Assembly (NCBI GenBank): GCA_947170495.1
Contig: CAMVUB010000025.1
Location: 1 to 32,050, forward strand
Source of the DNA: an uncultured Prevotellaceae bacterium
Lineage (GTDB): Bacteria > Bacteroidota > Bacteroidia > Bacteroidales > Bacteroidaceae
DNA: 32,050 nt
Reading direction: 5' to 3'
Of the stretch, positions 1-8,410 are shown piece after piece (the stretch's first letter is position 1; every line of letters begins with the position of its first letter). Both the position numbers and the translations under genes were made by a program. The notes beneath the pieces are model-generated. The model saw nothing but the letters and a program-made list of their open reading frames with translations. It had not been told where the DNA came from and ran no database searches.

Positions 1-2319
1 CTCCTTGGTCTCGGTCATGAACTTGGACACCACCACGGGGAACTCCTTCGAGACCTCCGTGGCCATGTTGAGGAAGCGGTGCAGCTCCTCCTCGTCGTAG
101 CAGACGTTCATGGCAGCGCCAGAGAGGACATAGCTGGGACGCACGAGGACGGGGTAATCCACCTCGGCCACGAACTCCTTGATGTCCTCGAAGGAGGTCA
201 GCGCACGCCATGCAGGCTGGTCGATGCCGAGCTTATCGAGCATAGCGGAGAACTTGTCGCGGTTCTCGGCACGGTCGATATCCACGGGCGAAGTACCCAG
301 CACGGGCACGCCCTGGCGATAGAGCTTCATGGCCAGGTTATTGGGAATCTGACCACCCACGCTAACAATCACGCCACGCGGCTGCTCCAGGTCGAGGACG
401 TCGAGCACGCGCTCCAGGGTCAGCTCGTCGAAGTACAGACGGTCGCACATATCGTAGTCCGTGGAGACCGTCTCGGGGTTGTAGTTGATCATGATGCTCT
501 TGTAGCCCAGCTTGCGCGCCGTGTTGATGGCGTTGACGGAGCACCAGTCGAACTCCACACTGGAACCGATGCGATAAGCACCTGAGCCTAAGACGACTAC
601 GGACTTCTCGTTATTGAAGTAGTTGATGTCGTGAGCAGCCGTATATTTCTCGCCTGCGGGGTTGCCGAAAGCGGGCACGTGGGTGTAGGTGAAGTAGAGG
701 TAATTGGTCAGCTCGGGGTGCTCGCTGGCCACGGTGGGGATGCGCTTCACGCTGGGCAGGATGCCATGCTGCTTGCGATGGCGACGCACCTCCAGGTTCT
801 CCTTCTCCAGGTTGCCGCTCTGGGGCTTGAGCACGAAGCGTGCGATCTGGAAGTCGCTGAAGCCAGCCTGCTTCACTTCCAGCAGGAAGTCATCGGGGAT
901 GGCCTCCAGCTTGTCGTAGCTCTCCAGCTGGTGCTTGAGATCCACGATGCGCTTCATGCGCGAGATGAACCAGGGATCAATCTTCGTGAGCTCCTCGATG
1001 CGCTCCACGGTGTAGCCCTTCTCCAGTGCCTCTGCGATGGCGAAGACACGCAGGTCGGTGGGGTTCTCCAGGGCGTCGTCGAGGTCGTCGAAGCGCACGT
1101 GGTCGTTGCCCACGAAGCCGTGCATCCCCTGCCCTATCATGCGCAGACCCTTCTGCAGCATCTCCTCGAAGCTGCGGCCGATGCTCATGATCTCGCCCAC
1201 GGACTTCATCGAGGAGCCGATCTGGCGGCTGACACCCGTGAACTTGGTGAGGTCCCAGCGAGGAATCTTGCAGATCATGTAGTCGAGCGAGGGAGCCACG
1301 TAAGCCGAGTTCGTGGTACCCATCTCGCCAATCTGGTCGAGCGTGTAGCCCAGCGCAATCTTGGCAGCCACGAAGGCCAAGGGGTAACCCGTAGCCTTGG
1401 AGGCCAGGGCGCTGGAGCGCGACAGGCGAGCGTTGATCTCAATGATGCGGTAGTCGTTGGTGACGGCGTTGAAGGCGAATTGGATGTTGCACTCGCCCAC
1501 GATGCCCAGGTGCTTCACACAGCGGATGGTGATGTCCTGCAGCATCTTCACCTGCTCCTCGGTGAGCGAACAGGTGGGCGCCACCACGATGCTCTCGCCC
1601 GTGTGGATGCCCAGGGGGTCGAAGTTCTCCATCGAGGCCACCGTGAAGCAGCGGTCGTTGGCATCGCGGATGCACTCGAACTCAATCTCCTTCCAGCCCT
1701 TCAGGCTCTCTTCCACAAGGATCTGGGGTGCGAAGGTGAAGGCGCTCTCGGCCAGCTCCACGAACTTCTCCTCGTTGGGGCAGATGCCGCTGCCGAGGCC
1801 GCCAAGGGCGTAGGCCGAACGGATCATGATGGGGAAACCGATCTCGCGGGCTGCCTTGAGGGCGTCGTCCATGTTCTCCACAGCGTGGCTCACAGGCACC
1901 TTCAGATCCACCTCAGCCAGCTTCTTCACGAAGAGGTCGCGGTCCTCGGTGTTCATGATGGCCTCGACACTCGTGCCCAGCACCTCTACGCCGTACTGCT
2001 TCAGCGTGCCGTTAAGGTAGAGCTCTGTGCCGCAGTTCAGTGCCGTCTGACCGCCGAAAGCCAGGAGGATGCCGTCGGGGCGTTCCTTCTTGATGATTTC
2101 CGTGACGAAGTATGGGGTCACCGGCTGGAAATACACCTTGTCAGCGATGCCCTCGGACGTCTGGATGGTAGCGATGTTAGGGTTCACGAGCACGCTGGAG
2201 ATGCCCTCTTCGCGCAGCGCCTTCAACGCCTGCGAGCCAGAGTAGTCAAACTCGCCAGCCTGTCCGATTTTCAAAGCACCGCTGCCCAGCACCAGCACTT
2301 TCTTCATGTTCTTTTTCAT
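1..2319 (-). CDS. carB: Carbamoyl-phosphate synthase large subunit, N-terminal 773 residues (runs off window)
   Basis: Makes carbamoyl phosphate from ammonia, bicarbonate and 2 ATP for pyrimidine and arginine synthesis. The minus-strand frame stays open from 2319 to base 1, so only the first 773 codons are here; the end of the second ATP-grasp half and the allosteric domain lie off the left edge. The N-terminus carries GSGALKIGQAGEFDYSGSQ, the first ATP-grasp half carries RSAYALGGLGSGICPN and INARLSRSSALASKATGYP, and the second half opens with VLGSGAYRIGSSVEFDWC followed by NPETVSTDYD and GGQIPNNLA. These wordings resemble eukaryotic CPS1/CAD more than the E. coli enzyme (from memory). Start 2319 (MKKNMKKVLVLG) is preferred over 2307 because AAGGA lies seven bases upstream. 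It follows the permease gene by 30 bases and may share its promoter. Confidence 0.95.
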   Translation of the reverse strand, partial: MKKNMKKVLVLGSGALKIGQAGEFDYSGSQALKALREEGISSVLVNPNIATIQTSEGIADKVYFQPVTPYFVTEIIKKERPDGILLAFGGQTALNCGTELYLNGTLKQYGVEVLGTSVEAIMNTEDRDLFVKKLAEVDLKVPVSHAVENMDDALKAAREIGFPIMIRSAYALGGLGSGICPNEEKFVELAESAFTFAPQILVEESLKGWKEIEFECIRDANDRCFTVASMENFDPLGIHTGESIVVAPTCSLTEEQVKMLQDITIRCVKHLGIVGECNIQFAFNAVTNDYRIIEINARLSRSSALASKATGYPLAFVAAKIALGYTLDQIGEMGTTNSAYVAPSLDYMICKIPRWDLTKFTGVSRQIGSSMKSVGEIMSIGRSFEEMLQKGLRMIGQGMHGFVGNDHVRFDDLDDALENPTDLRVFAIAEALEKGYTVERIEELTKIDPWFISRMKRIVDLKHQLESYDKLEAIPDDFLLEVKQAGFSDFQIARFVLKPQSGNLEKENLEVRRHRKQHGILPSVKRIPTVASEHPELTNYLYFTYTHVPAFGNPAGEKYTAAHDINYFNNEKSVVVLGSGAYRIGSSVEFDWCSVNAINTARKLGYKSIMINYNPETVSTDYDMCDRLYFDELTLERVLDVLDLEQPRGVIVSVGGQIPNNLAMKLYRQGVPVLGTSPVDIDRAENRDKFSAMLDKLGIDQPAWRALTSFEDIKEFVAEVDYPVLVRPSYVLSGAAMNVCYDEEELHRFLNMATEVSKEFPVVVSKFMTETKE

Positions 2320-2349
2320 AGATCCTTGTATTTTGTGTTAGAGTGTATT

Positions 2350-3123
2350 TTATCGCATCACCTGCCCCAGTCGCCCGAAAGCGTCGAACGCCTGACGGGT
2401 GGAGAGGAACAGCGTGAGAATCAGTGAAAGCATAGAAGCCGTCATCGTGATGATGACAATCATCATCTGGTACTTAACAGCCACGTCGGGAGCCGAGCCG
2501 CCCAGGATCTGGCCTATCATCGTGCCCGGCAGCGCCACGATACCCATCACGGCCATATTCGCTATGCAGGGCGTAAAGCTCTTGATGACCGCCTCGCGCA
2601 TGAACGGCAACCAAGCCTCGAAACGCGTGGCGCCGTTGCCCAATAAATAATAATAGGTAGCGTGCTCGCGCGCGATACCACTATAGAACGTGGACAGCGT
2701 CAGCACGTTCACCCCCAGCATATTCCCCATCAGGATGCCCATGATGGGGATGAAGTAGCGGGCGCCGAAGGGGTTGTCCAGGTGCAGCACGAACAGCAGG
2801 AAGTAGAAGCCAACCGCCGCTGCCGCCACGATGAAGCCCACGAAAGCCGGCACCGCCAGCACGCGCCACTGCAGGCGTGTGCGCTGCCCCAGGGCGTGCG
2901 TGGCTACCATCGCCATGATGACCACCCACAGCGTGTTGAGCCACGGGTTGTCCCATTCAAAGAGATAGCGGAGATAGATGCTGATGAGGAACAGCTGAAG
3001 AATCATGCGACCTGCAGCTACGAGCGTGGCGCGAACGAGACCCGTGCGCAACACCCTCAAGAAAAACAGGGGGATGCAGAGCAGCAGCAGGCCTATGGCC
3101 AAGGACAGAAGATCAATATCCAC
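2350..3123 (-). CDS. fetB: FetB/YbbM-type ABC transporter permease (UPF0014 family)
   Basis: Integral inner-membrane permease of the UPF0014 family, whose E. coli member FetB works with the ATPase FetA in iron export. The 257 residues form several hydrophobic segments (roughly 3-25, 35-55, 60-80, 90-115, 120-145, 190-215, 220-245). Family-like stretches include GRMILQLFLISIYLRYLF, PIMGILMGNMLGVNVL and IVALPGTMIGQILGG near the C-terminus. The likely ATPase partner is not adjacent: it lies 2.5 kb upstream on the same strand (5591-6226), beyond the two agmatine genes. A TACCTTTG promoter box sits 25 bases upstream of the start, so this gene and carB probably form their own transcript. The transported substrate is inferred from the family only. 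Confidence 0.88.
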   Translation of the reverse strand: MDIDLLSLAIGLLLLCIPLFFLRVLRTGLVRATLVAAGRMILQLFLISIYLRYLFEWDNPWLNTLWVVIMAMVATHALGQRTRLQWRVLAVPAFVGFIVAAAAVGFYFLLFVLHLDNPFGARYFIPIMGILMGNMLGVNVLTLSTFYSGIAREHATYYYLLGNGATRFEAWLPFMREAVIKSFTPCIANMAVMGIVALPGTMIGQILGGSAPDVAVKYQMMIVIITMTASMLSLILTLFLSTRQAFDAFGRLGQVMR

Positions 3124-3147
3124 GATACGCTCTTTCTAAAGTCGGCG

Positions 3148-3155
3148 CAAAGGTA
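3148..3155 (-). promoter_or_regulatory. Bacteroidetes -7 promoter box for fetB-carB
   Basis: On the minus strand the bases read TACCTTTG, an exact match to TAnnTTTG, about 25 bases upstream of the permease start. No good TTTG -33 element is visible at the usual 19-21 base spacing. Confidence 0.6.
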
Positions 3156-3236
3156 CGCATTTTTTCGCAAACCTCCATCTTCTTTCCCCGCAAATCCCCC
3201 AACTTTTTTTATTTTTTTCACGAAGGTCAAGATTCA

Positions 3237-4466
3237 TCACGCGAGGACGCCGACGGGGAACTGCATGGTGGAGCAGTGGAGGGAGCCGTGCTGACGGATG
3301 AGGACACGGCAGTCGATGGGGACGATGTCGTACTTGGGGAAGGCCTTCTGGAGCTGGCGGCGGGCGAGGTCGTCGTTCTCAGGCTGGCCGTAGGTGGGCA
3401 TCAGGACAGCGCCGTTGATGATAAGGAAGTTGGCGTAGGTGGCGGGCAGACGATGGCCATCGTCGGGGTCGTAGATGGGGGATGGAAGAGGGAGGGGGAG
3501 TAATTGGAAGGCCCCCTGTGGTCCCCCAGTGGGGGACGGTTGAGGGTTTATGGTTGAGGGTTCTCCAAGTGTGGAGCGTCCCGTTGGGCCGAGCGGAGGG
3601 TTGAGAGACCAAGCCTTCAGCTGTTCTTCCATCGAGTGGAGGGACTCATAGTGTTCGTCGGAGGGGTCGGTGCACTGGACGTAGGCGATGGTGCCGCCGG
3701 GGCAGAAGCGGGCGAGGGTGTCGATGTGGCTGTCGGTGTCGTCGCCGGCAAGGTAGCCGTGGTCGAGCCACAGGACGCGCTCGGCATGGAAATAGCGCAG
3801 CAGACGCTCCTCGATCTGCAAGCGGTTGAGGTCGGGGTTGCGGTTGGGCGAGAGAAGGCAGGCGCTGGTGGTCATGAGGGTGCCGCGGCCGTCGCTCTCG
3901 ATGCTGCCGCCCTCGAAGACGAAGTCCAAATGCGATTCGTAAGTACCGTTGATTTTACAATTGGACGATTTACAATTTGACAATTGACTATTGATTGCAT
4001 TGTCGAGGTCGGAGGGGAATTTGTTGCCCCAGCCGTTGAAGCGGAAATCGAGGAGGCGGGGGCCAGACTCGGTCATGAGGGTGAGGAAGCCGTGGTCACG
4101 GGCCCAGGTGTCGTTGGTGGGGCACTCGAAATAGCGGACATGGGGCAGCAGGCGCGAGGGGATGCGCTCGTGGAAGAGGGCTTTGATGCGATCGGGCTCG
4201 GGGGTGACAATCAGGAGGAGCTCGTTGCGGACGAGGATCTCCAGGGCGATACGGATGAAGCAGTCATCGACCTCGTGCAGGAGGGGTGCCCAGTCGGTGG
4301 CGGCATGGGGCCACGTGAGCTGCACGCCGCTCTGGGGGAACCACTCGGCAGGGAAGAAGGTGGAGCGGATCTCGGTCTGCTCGGGACCAGCGACGGGCTT
4401 GGCCATCTGCAGATGGAGGGTCAGGTCGCTGATGGTGGGGGTGCTGGGGGTGAAGTGGATAGCCAT
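3237..4466 (-). CDS. aguA: Agmatine deiminase (with repeat-derived in-frame insertions)
   Basis: Hydrolyses agmatine to N-carbamoylputrescine and ammonia, the first step of the agmatine route to putrescine; cytosolic, guanidino-modifying superfamily. Visible family features are FFPAEWFPQSGVQLTWPHA near the N-terminus, WARDHGF, FEGGSIESDGRGTLMTT, WLDHGYLAGDDTDSHIDTLA, and the C-terminal HGSLHCSTMQ with the catalytic cysteine (C398 in this numbering). The start is uncertain: 4466 gives an unusual 20-residue lead, and an in-frame ATG at 4406 (MAKPVAG) is also possible. Two low-complexity segments interrupt the fold. One is encoded by about 3504-3612 (LNPPLGPTGRS...PTGGPQGAF); the other by about 3950-3998 (INSQLSNCKSSNCKIN). 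Both are built from repeats found elsewhere in the window. AguB is the next gene upstream. Confidence 0.93.
   Translation of the reverse strand: MAIHFTPSTPTISDLTLHLQMAKPVAGPEQTEIRSTFFPAEWFPQSGVQLTWPHAATDWAPLLHEVDDCFIRIALEILVRNELLLIVTPEPDRIKALFHERIPSRLLPHVRYFECPTNDTWARDHGFLTLMTESGPRLLDFRFNGWGNKFPSDLDNAINSQLSNCKSSNCKINGTYESHLDFVFEGGSIESDGRGTLMTTSACLLSPNRNPDLNRLQIEERLLRYFHAERVLWLDHGYLAGDDTDSHIDTLARFCPGGTIAYVQCTDPSDEHYESLHSMEEQLKAWSLNPPLGPTGRSTLGEPSTINPQPSPTGGPQGAFQLLPLPLPSPIYDPDDGHRLPATYANFLIINGAVLMPTYGQPENDDLARRQLQKAFPKYDIVPIDCRVLIRQHGSLHCSTMQFPVGVLA
3511..3565. repeat. GGCCCCCT palindrome plus four heptads inside aguA
   Basis: GGCCCCCT is followed by a perfect GTCCCCC-AGT-GGGGGAC hairpin (3521-3537). 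Four 7-bp units follow: GGTTGAG, GGTTTAT, GGTTGAG, GGTTCTC (3538-3565). All of it is translated on the minus strand as part of AguA. Confidence 0.8.
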
Positions 4467-4478
4467 GGGAGGGAGGGC

Positions 4479-4524
4479 GGCCCCCTCTAAATCTCCCCGA
4501 GGGGAGACTTGGGGAAGGGGGAAG
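4479..4524. repeat. GGCCCCCT palindromic repeat between aguB and aguA
   Basis: GGCCCCCTCTAA leads into the perfect hairpin TCTCCCC-GA-GGGGAGA (4492-4507), followed by CTTGGGGAAGGGGG. It is a member of the family also seen at 3511, 8353, 24181 and 24425. It lies just upstream of the aguA start. Confidence 0.75.
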
Positions 4525-4534
4525 ATATTAAAGG

Positions 4535-4618
4535 GGTGAGGGTTAAGGGGTGAGGGGTTAGCGTTTAGGGGTTAGCGTTTAGGGGTTAGCGTTTATGGTT
4601 AAGGGTTAAGGTTTAAAG
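4535..4618. repeat. Twelve degenerate 7-bp tandem repeats at the aguB 3' end
   Basis: The stretch divides cleanly into twelve heptads, for example GGTTAGC and GTTTAGG alternating three times, then GTTTATG, GTTAAGG, GTTAAGG and TTTAAAG. The aguB stop codon (4613-4615) lies in the last unit. Together with the palindrome at 4479 it fills the gap between aguB and aguA. Confidence 0.85.
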
Positions 4619-5497
4619 ATCTTTGTCGCGGAAGCGGCAGAGGAGGTCTTGGTAGGCGTCGATGCGGCGGTCGCGGAGGAAGGGCCACCAGCGGCGGACT
4701 TGCTCGGAGCGACGGAGGTCAACATCGACGAGGAGGTTCTCGGGTTCTGTCTGGGAGGCTTCGGCCAGGAGCTCGCCCTGGGGGCCGCAGACGAAGCTGG
4801 AGCCCCAGAACTGGATGCCACGGGTCTGGCCGCTGGGATCGGGCTCATGCCCTACCCTATTCACGGCGACGACGGGGAGGCCGTTGGCGACGGCATGGCC
4901 ACGCTGCACGAGCTGCCAGGCTTGGCGCTGGCGCGCCTGCTCGTCGGGGGTGTCGCTGCTCTCGTAGCCGATGGCGGTGGGATAGATGAGGATGTCGGCA
5001 CCGGCGAGGGCCATCAGGCGGGCTCCCTCGGGGTACCACTGGTCCCAGCATACCTGCACGCCGAGGCGTCCGACGCTGGTCTGGATGGGCTGGAAGCCGA
5101 GGTCGCCGGGGGTGAAATAGAACTTCTCGTAGTAGGCGGGGTCATCGGGGATGTGCATCTTGCGATGGACGCCGGCGATGCTGCCGTCGCGCTCGAAGAC
5201 GACGGCGGTGTTGTGGTAGAGGCCGGGGGCACGGCGCTCGAAGAGGCTGGTGACGAGGACGACGCCATGCTCCTTGGCCAGGGCACCGAAGAAGTGGGTG
5301 CTGGGGCCTGGGATGGGCTCGGCGAGGTCGAAATTGTCAACGGATTCCACCTGGCAGAAGTATGGGGTGTTATGGAGCTCCTGCAGCACGACGAGCTCTG
5401 CGCCACGGGCAGCGACGTCGGCGATGGCGGCGGCGATGCGAGAGCGGTTCTCGTCGATGGAGGGGGTGCAGGGGTGTTGGATGAGGGCGAGGAGCAT
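4613..5497 (-). CDS. aguB: N-carbamoylputrescine amidase (nitrilase superfamily)
   Basis: Hydrolyses N-carbamoylputrescine to putrescine, CO2 and ammonia, completing the agmatine route begun by AguA. The 294-residue protein has the nitrilase triad: E40 in VLQELHNTPYFCQ, K113 in HRKMHIPDDPAYYEKFYF, and C150 in GVQVCWDQWYPEGAR. The length and the IPDDP...EKFYFTPGD stretch fit the N-carbamoylputrescine amidase branch rather than beta-ureidopropionase. It is followed by aguA on the same strand; the roughly 145-base gap holds only repeats, so co-transcription is likely. The upstream gap to the ABC ATPase gene (5498-5590) is also repeat sequence with no recognisable promoter. Confidence 0.95.
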   Translation of the reverse strand: MLLALIQHPCTPSIDENRSRIAAAIADVAARGAELVVLQELHNTPYFCQVESVDNFDLAEPIPGPSTHFFGALAKEHGVVLVTSLFERRAPGLYHNTAVVFERDGSIAGVHRKMHIPDDPAYYEKFYFTPGDLGFQPIQTSVGRLGVQVCWDQWYPEGARLMALAGADILIYPTAIGYESSDTPDEQARQRQAWQLVQRGHAVANGLPVVAVNRVGHEPDPSGQTRGIQFWGSSFVCGPQGELLAEASQTEPENLLVDVDLRRSEQVRRWWPFLRDRRIDAYQDLLCRFRDKDL

Positions 5498-5509
5498 GGA
5501 GGGGGAATG

Positions 5510-5565
5510 GTTTATGGTTGAGGGTTTATGGTTGAGAGGTTAGCGTTTAGGGGTTAGCGTTTAGG
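5510..5565. repeat. Eight degenerate 7-bp tandem repeats upstream of aguB
   Basis: Heptads in register: GTTTATG, GTTGAGG, GTTTATG, GTTGAGA, GGTTAGC, GTTTAGG, GGTTAGC, GTTTAGG. Same family and partly the same order as the array at 4535-4618, at the other end of aguB. Confidence 0.85.
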
Positions 5566-5569
5566 GTTG

Positions 5570-5590
5570 CCTAGGGGAGCCTAGGAGGGC

Positions 5591-5599
<9 letters not shown>
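5570..5599. repeat. Three 10-bp CCTAGGRGRG repeats over the fetA stop
   Basis: Three tandem copies of a decamer (CCTAGGGGAG, CCTAGGAGGG, CCTAGGAGAG). The TAG stop of the ABC ATPase gene (5591-5593) is inside the third copy. Confidence 0.75.
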
Positions 5600-6224
<625 letters not shown>

Positions 6225-6226
<2 letters not shown>

Positions 6227-6340
6227 TGAAAGATTGAAAGATTGAAAGATTGAAAGATTGAAAAAATCTATACGCTGTCGGCCCTGCTAATGACTGTAGC
6301 AACAGAAACTTTCAATGTTTCAATCTTTCAATTTTTCAAT
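6225..6340. repeat. Facing 8-bp repeat arrays between pheS and fetA
   Basis: Five units of ATTGAAAG/A (6225-6264) face four units of the reverse-complement type NTTTCAAT (6309-6340) across a 44-base centre. They could pair as a long AT-rich stem in the pheS-fetA transcript. The fetA start codon is in the left array and the pheS stop (6342) abuts the right one. Confidence 0.85.
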
Positions 6341-6341
6341 T

Positions 6342-7367
6342 TTAGTTAGCAGCGGTGAATTCTTCGAGGAAGCGGACGTCGTTCTCGGAGAAGAGGCGGA
6401 GGTCCTTGACCTGGTACTTCAGGTTGGCGATGCGCTCGATGCCCATACCGAAGGCGTAGCCGGTGTACTGGGTGCTGTCGATGCCATTGGCTTCGAGGAC
6501 AGCGGGGTCCACCATGCCGCAGCCGAGGATCTCGAGCCAGCCGGAACCCTTGCACATGGAGCAGCCCTTGCCGCCGCAGATGGTGCAGCTGACGTCCATC
6601 TCGGCCGAGGGCTCGGTGAAGGGGAAGTAGCTGGGGCGCAGACGGATCTGGGTCTCGGGGCCGAACATCTCCTGAGCGAAGAGGAGGAGCACTTGCTTGA
6701 GGTCCTTGAAGCTGACGTTCTTGTCGATATAGAGGCCTTCCACCTGGTGGAAGAAGCAGTGGGCACGGGCGCTGACGGCCTCGTTGCGATAGACGCGACC
6801 GGGGCAGATGACGCGGATGGGCGGCTGCTGCTTCTCCATCACACGTGCCTGCACGCTGGAGGTGTGGGAACGTAGGATGATGTCGGGGTGCGCCTCCACG
6901 AAGAAGGTGTCCTGCATATCGCGGGCAGGGTGGTCGTCGGCGAAGTTCATGGAGCTATAGACGTGCCAGTCGTCCTCCACCTCGGGACCTTCGGCGAGGG
7001 TGAAGCCCAGGCGCGAGAAGATATCGACGATCTCGTTCTTGACGATGGTCAGGGGATGGCGCGTGCCCAGCGCGATGGGGTAAGCGGTACGCGTGAGGTC
7101 GAGGTCGTCGGCCACCGTCTCCTGAGCGGCGGCAGCGGCCTTGAGCTGGTTGATGCGCTCGGTGGCGTAGTCCTTGAGTTCGTTGATGTGGCGCCCCACC
7201 TCTTTCTTCATGTCGTTGGGGATGGTACGGAACTCATCCATCAGCGCGCTGATTTCACCTTTCTTACTCAAATACTTGATGCGAAGTGCTTCCACCTCCT
7301 CGGGTGTAGCAGCTGAAACCTGCTGCACTTCCTCAAGCATTTGCTTGATCTTTTCGAGCATATTCAT
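6342..7367 (-). CDS. pheS: Phenylalanine-tRNA ligase alpha subunit
   Basis: Catalytic alpha subunit of the PheS2PheT2 synthetase, which charges tRNA-Phe; class II aminoacyl-tRNA synthetase. Residues 1-90 form the N-terminal coiled coil (LEEVQQVSAATPEEVEALR and on). Class II motifs follow: HPARDMQDTFFV, motif 2 RVYRNEAVSARAHCFFHQVEG, and C-terminal motif 3 GMGIERIANLKYQVKDLRLF. A CTICGGKGCSMCKGSGW segment sits in the usual place. The 341-residue length is normal. The start is 7367 or the second ATG at 7361; there is no clear Shine-Dalgarno sequence, as is common in Bacteroidetes. A TATCTTTG box lies about 35 bases upstream. pheT is not in the window. Confidence 0.96.
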   Translation of the reverse strand: MNMLEKIKQMLEEVQQVSAATPEEVEALRIKYLSKKGEISALMDEFRTIPNDMKKEVGRHINELKDYATERINQLKAAAAAQETVADDLDLTRTAYPIALGTRHPLTIVKNEIVDIFSRLGFTLAEGPEVEDDWHVYSSMNFADDHPARDMQDTFFVEAHPDIILRSHTSSVQARVMEKQQPPIRVICPGRVYRNEAVSARAHCFFHQVEGLYIDKNVSFKDLKQVLLLFAQEMFGPETQIRLRPSYFPFTEPSAEMDVSCTICGGKGCSMCKGSGWLEILGCGMVDPAVLEANGIDSTQYTGYAFGMGIERIANLKYQVKDLRLFSENDVRFLEEFTAAN

Positions 7368-7401
7368 AGTCGTAGAATTGATATATCTTTATAAAACGGC
7401 G

Positions 7402-7409
7402 CAAAGATA
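7402..7409 (-). promoter_or_regulatory. -7 promoter box for pheS
   Basis: The minus strand reads TATCTTTG, matching TAnnTTTG, about 35 bases upstream of pheS. The -33 region is poor. It is divergent from, and about 45 bp away from, the box at 7454. Confidence 0.6.
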
Positions 7410-7453
7410 GACATTTATTTGCGAAAAGCGTGCGTGGGTTGAGAAAAATAGTG

Positions 7454-7461
7454 TACTTTTG
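7454..7461 (+). promoter_or_regulatory. -7 promoter box for the DUF4348 lipoprotein gene
   Basis: TACTTTTG matches TAnnTTTG. A TTG at 7459 would open the following reading frame but lies inside this box, so the coding start should be downstream, at GTG 7492. Confidence 0.6.
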
Positions 7462-7491
7462 CGCGATTTTTACCAAAAGGTAGTTTTACAC

Positions 7492-8352
7492 GTGTATTTA
7501 AGAAGGATTCTTCTACTCATCTCCGGGGTACTGCTCATGGCCTGTTCAGGGAACAAGCACGGGCGTTTCATGGACTTCGGCGACGCGGAGGCCGACACGC
7601 TGCAATGCGATACGCTGGAGCAGAATGCCGACACGCTGCTGCTGGACTTGGAAACCATCGACACGCCGCTGCCCGAGACGGTGGACGAGCTCTTCAACGA
7701 CTTCCTTTTCAGTTTCGACCAAAGCAACCGCCTGCAGCGCACGCGCATCCAGTTTCCGCTGCGCGTCATCGATGCCGACGGCAATGTCCACTACCTCCAG
7801 CAGAACGAATGGCAGCACCATTTCCTGCTGCTGCACCAGGACTTCTGCACGGTGCTGTGGAACTCGCGCCGACAGATGGAGCTGGCACAGGACACCAGCG
7901 TGTGTGAGGCGCGCGTGGATCAGATTTATTTGCACAGCCGCCAGATAGAATCCTTCGTGTTCCAGCGCGACAGCATCAACGGGCTGTGGATGCTGACGGA
8001 GCAATGCCAGGTGCCCTTCGAGCACACGGATCTGGCGTCGTTCCTGGACTTCTACCGTGAGTTCGCGACAGATAGCTTGTTCCAGCGCCACCACGTGGCC
8101 GACCCGCTGAGCTATATCACGAGCGACGAAGAGGATTACGAGCGCATCCGTGGGAACATCAATACAGAGCAATGGTTTGAGTTCCAGCCCGATATGCCAA
8201 AGGACGTGCTCGTGCACATCGCCTACGGGCAGACCTACAGCAACCGCCAGCGTATGCTGCTGCAGCTACGGGGCATCAGCGACGGGTTGCAGGCGTTGCT
8301 CGTGTTCCAGCGCGACCGCAACAGCTGGCGGCTGACGGAGCTGGAAAATTAA
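7492..8352 (+). CDS. DUF4348-family lipoprotein
   Basis: Predicted lipoprotein of unknown function. With the GTG start at 7492 the signal peptide is MYLRRILLLISGVLLMAC, with lipobox LMAC, giving 286 residues. AAAGG lies 12 bases upstream, and the longer TTG-started version would overlap the promoter box. After an acidic linker, the domain from about residue 57 (ETVDELFNDFLFSFDQSN) to the C-terminus resembles DUF4348, a Bacteroidales family. No catalytic motif is recognised. Acidic residues after the lipid cysteine are few (CSGNKHGR), so whether it is surface-exposed cannot be judged. murB follows 58 bases downstream on the same strand and may share the transcript. Confidence 0.82.
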   Translation: MYLRRILLLISGVLLMACSGNKHGRFMDFGDAEADTLQCDTLEQNADTLLLDLETIDTPLPETVDELFNDFLFSFDQSNRLQRTRIQFPLRVIDADGNVHYLQQNEWQHHFLLLHQDFCTVLWNSRRQMELAQDTSVCEARVDQIYLHSRQIESFVFQRDSINGLWMLTEQCQVPFEHTDLASFLDFYREFATDSLFQRHHVADPLSYITSDEEDYERIRGNINTEQWFEFQPDMPKDVLVHIAYGQTYSNRQRMLLQLRGISDGLQALLVFQRDRNSWRLTELEN

Positions 8353-8408
8353 GGCCCCCTATAATCCCCCAAGGGGGATGAATGGACAATGGACAATTGA
8401 AAAATTAT
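8353..8408. repeat. GGCCCCCT palindrome and heptads between the DUF4348 gene and murB
   Basis: GGCCCCCTATA precedes the perfect hairpin ATCCCCC-AA-GGGGGAT (8364-8379). After it come 7-bp units ATGGACA, ATGGACA, ATTGAAA, AATTATA. The block fills the gap, so the murB leader is repeat-derived. Confidence 0.75.
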
Positions 8409-8410
8409 AT

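Noticed and set aside
631-2427. 598-codon open frame on the plus strand
   Set aside because: It lies antisense to carB, whose minus-strand frame has clear homology. The plus frame is His/Leu/Val-rich shadow sequence with no recognisable motif, an effect of GC-rich codon use.
7459-7491. TTG start giving an 11-residue longer DUF4348 protein
   Set aside because: The codon lies inside the TACTTTTG promoter box, and the GTG at 7492 has AAAGG upstream and gives a proper lipoprotein signal.
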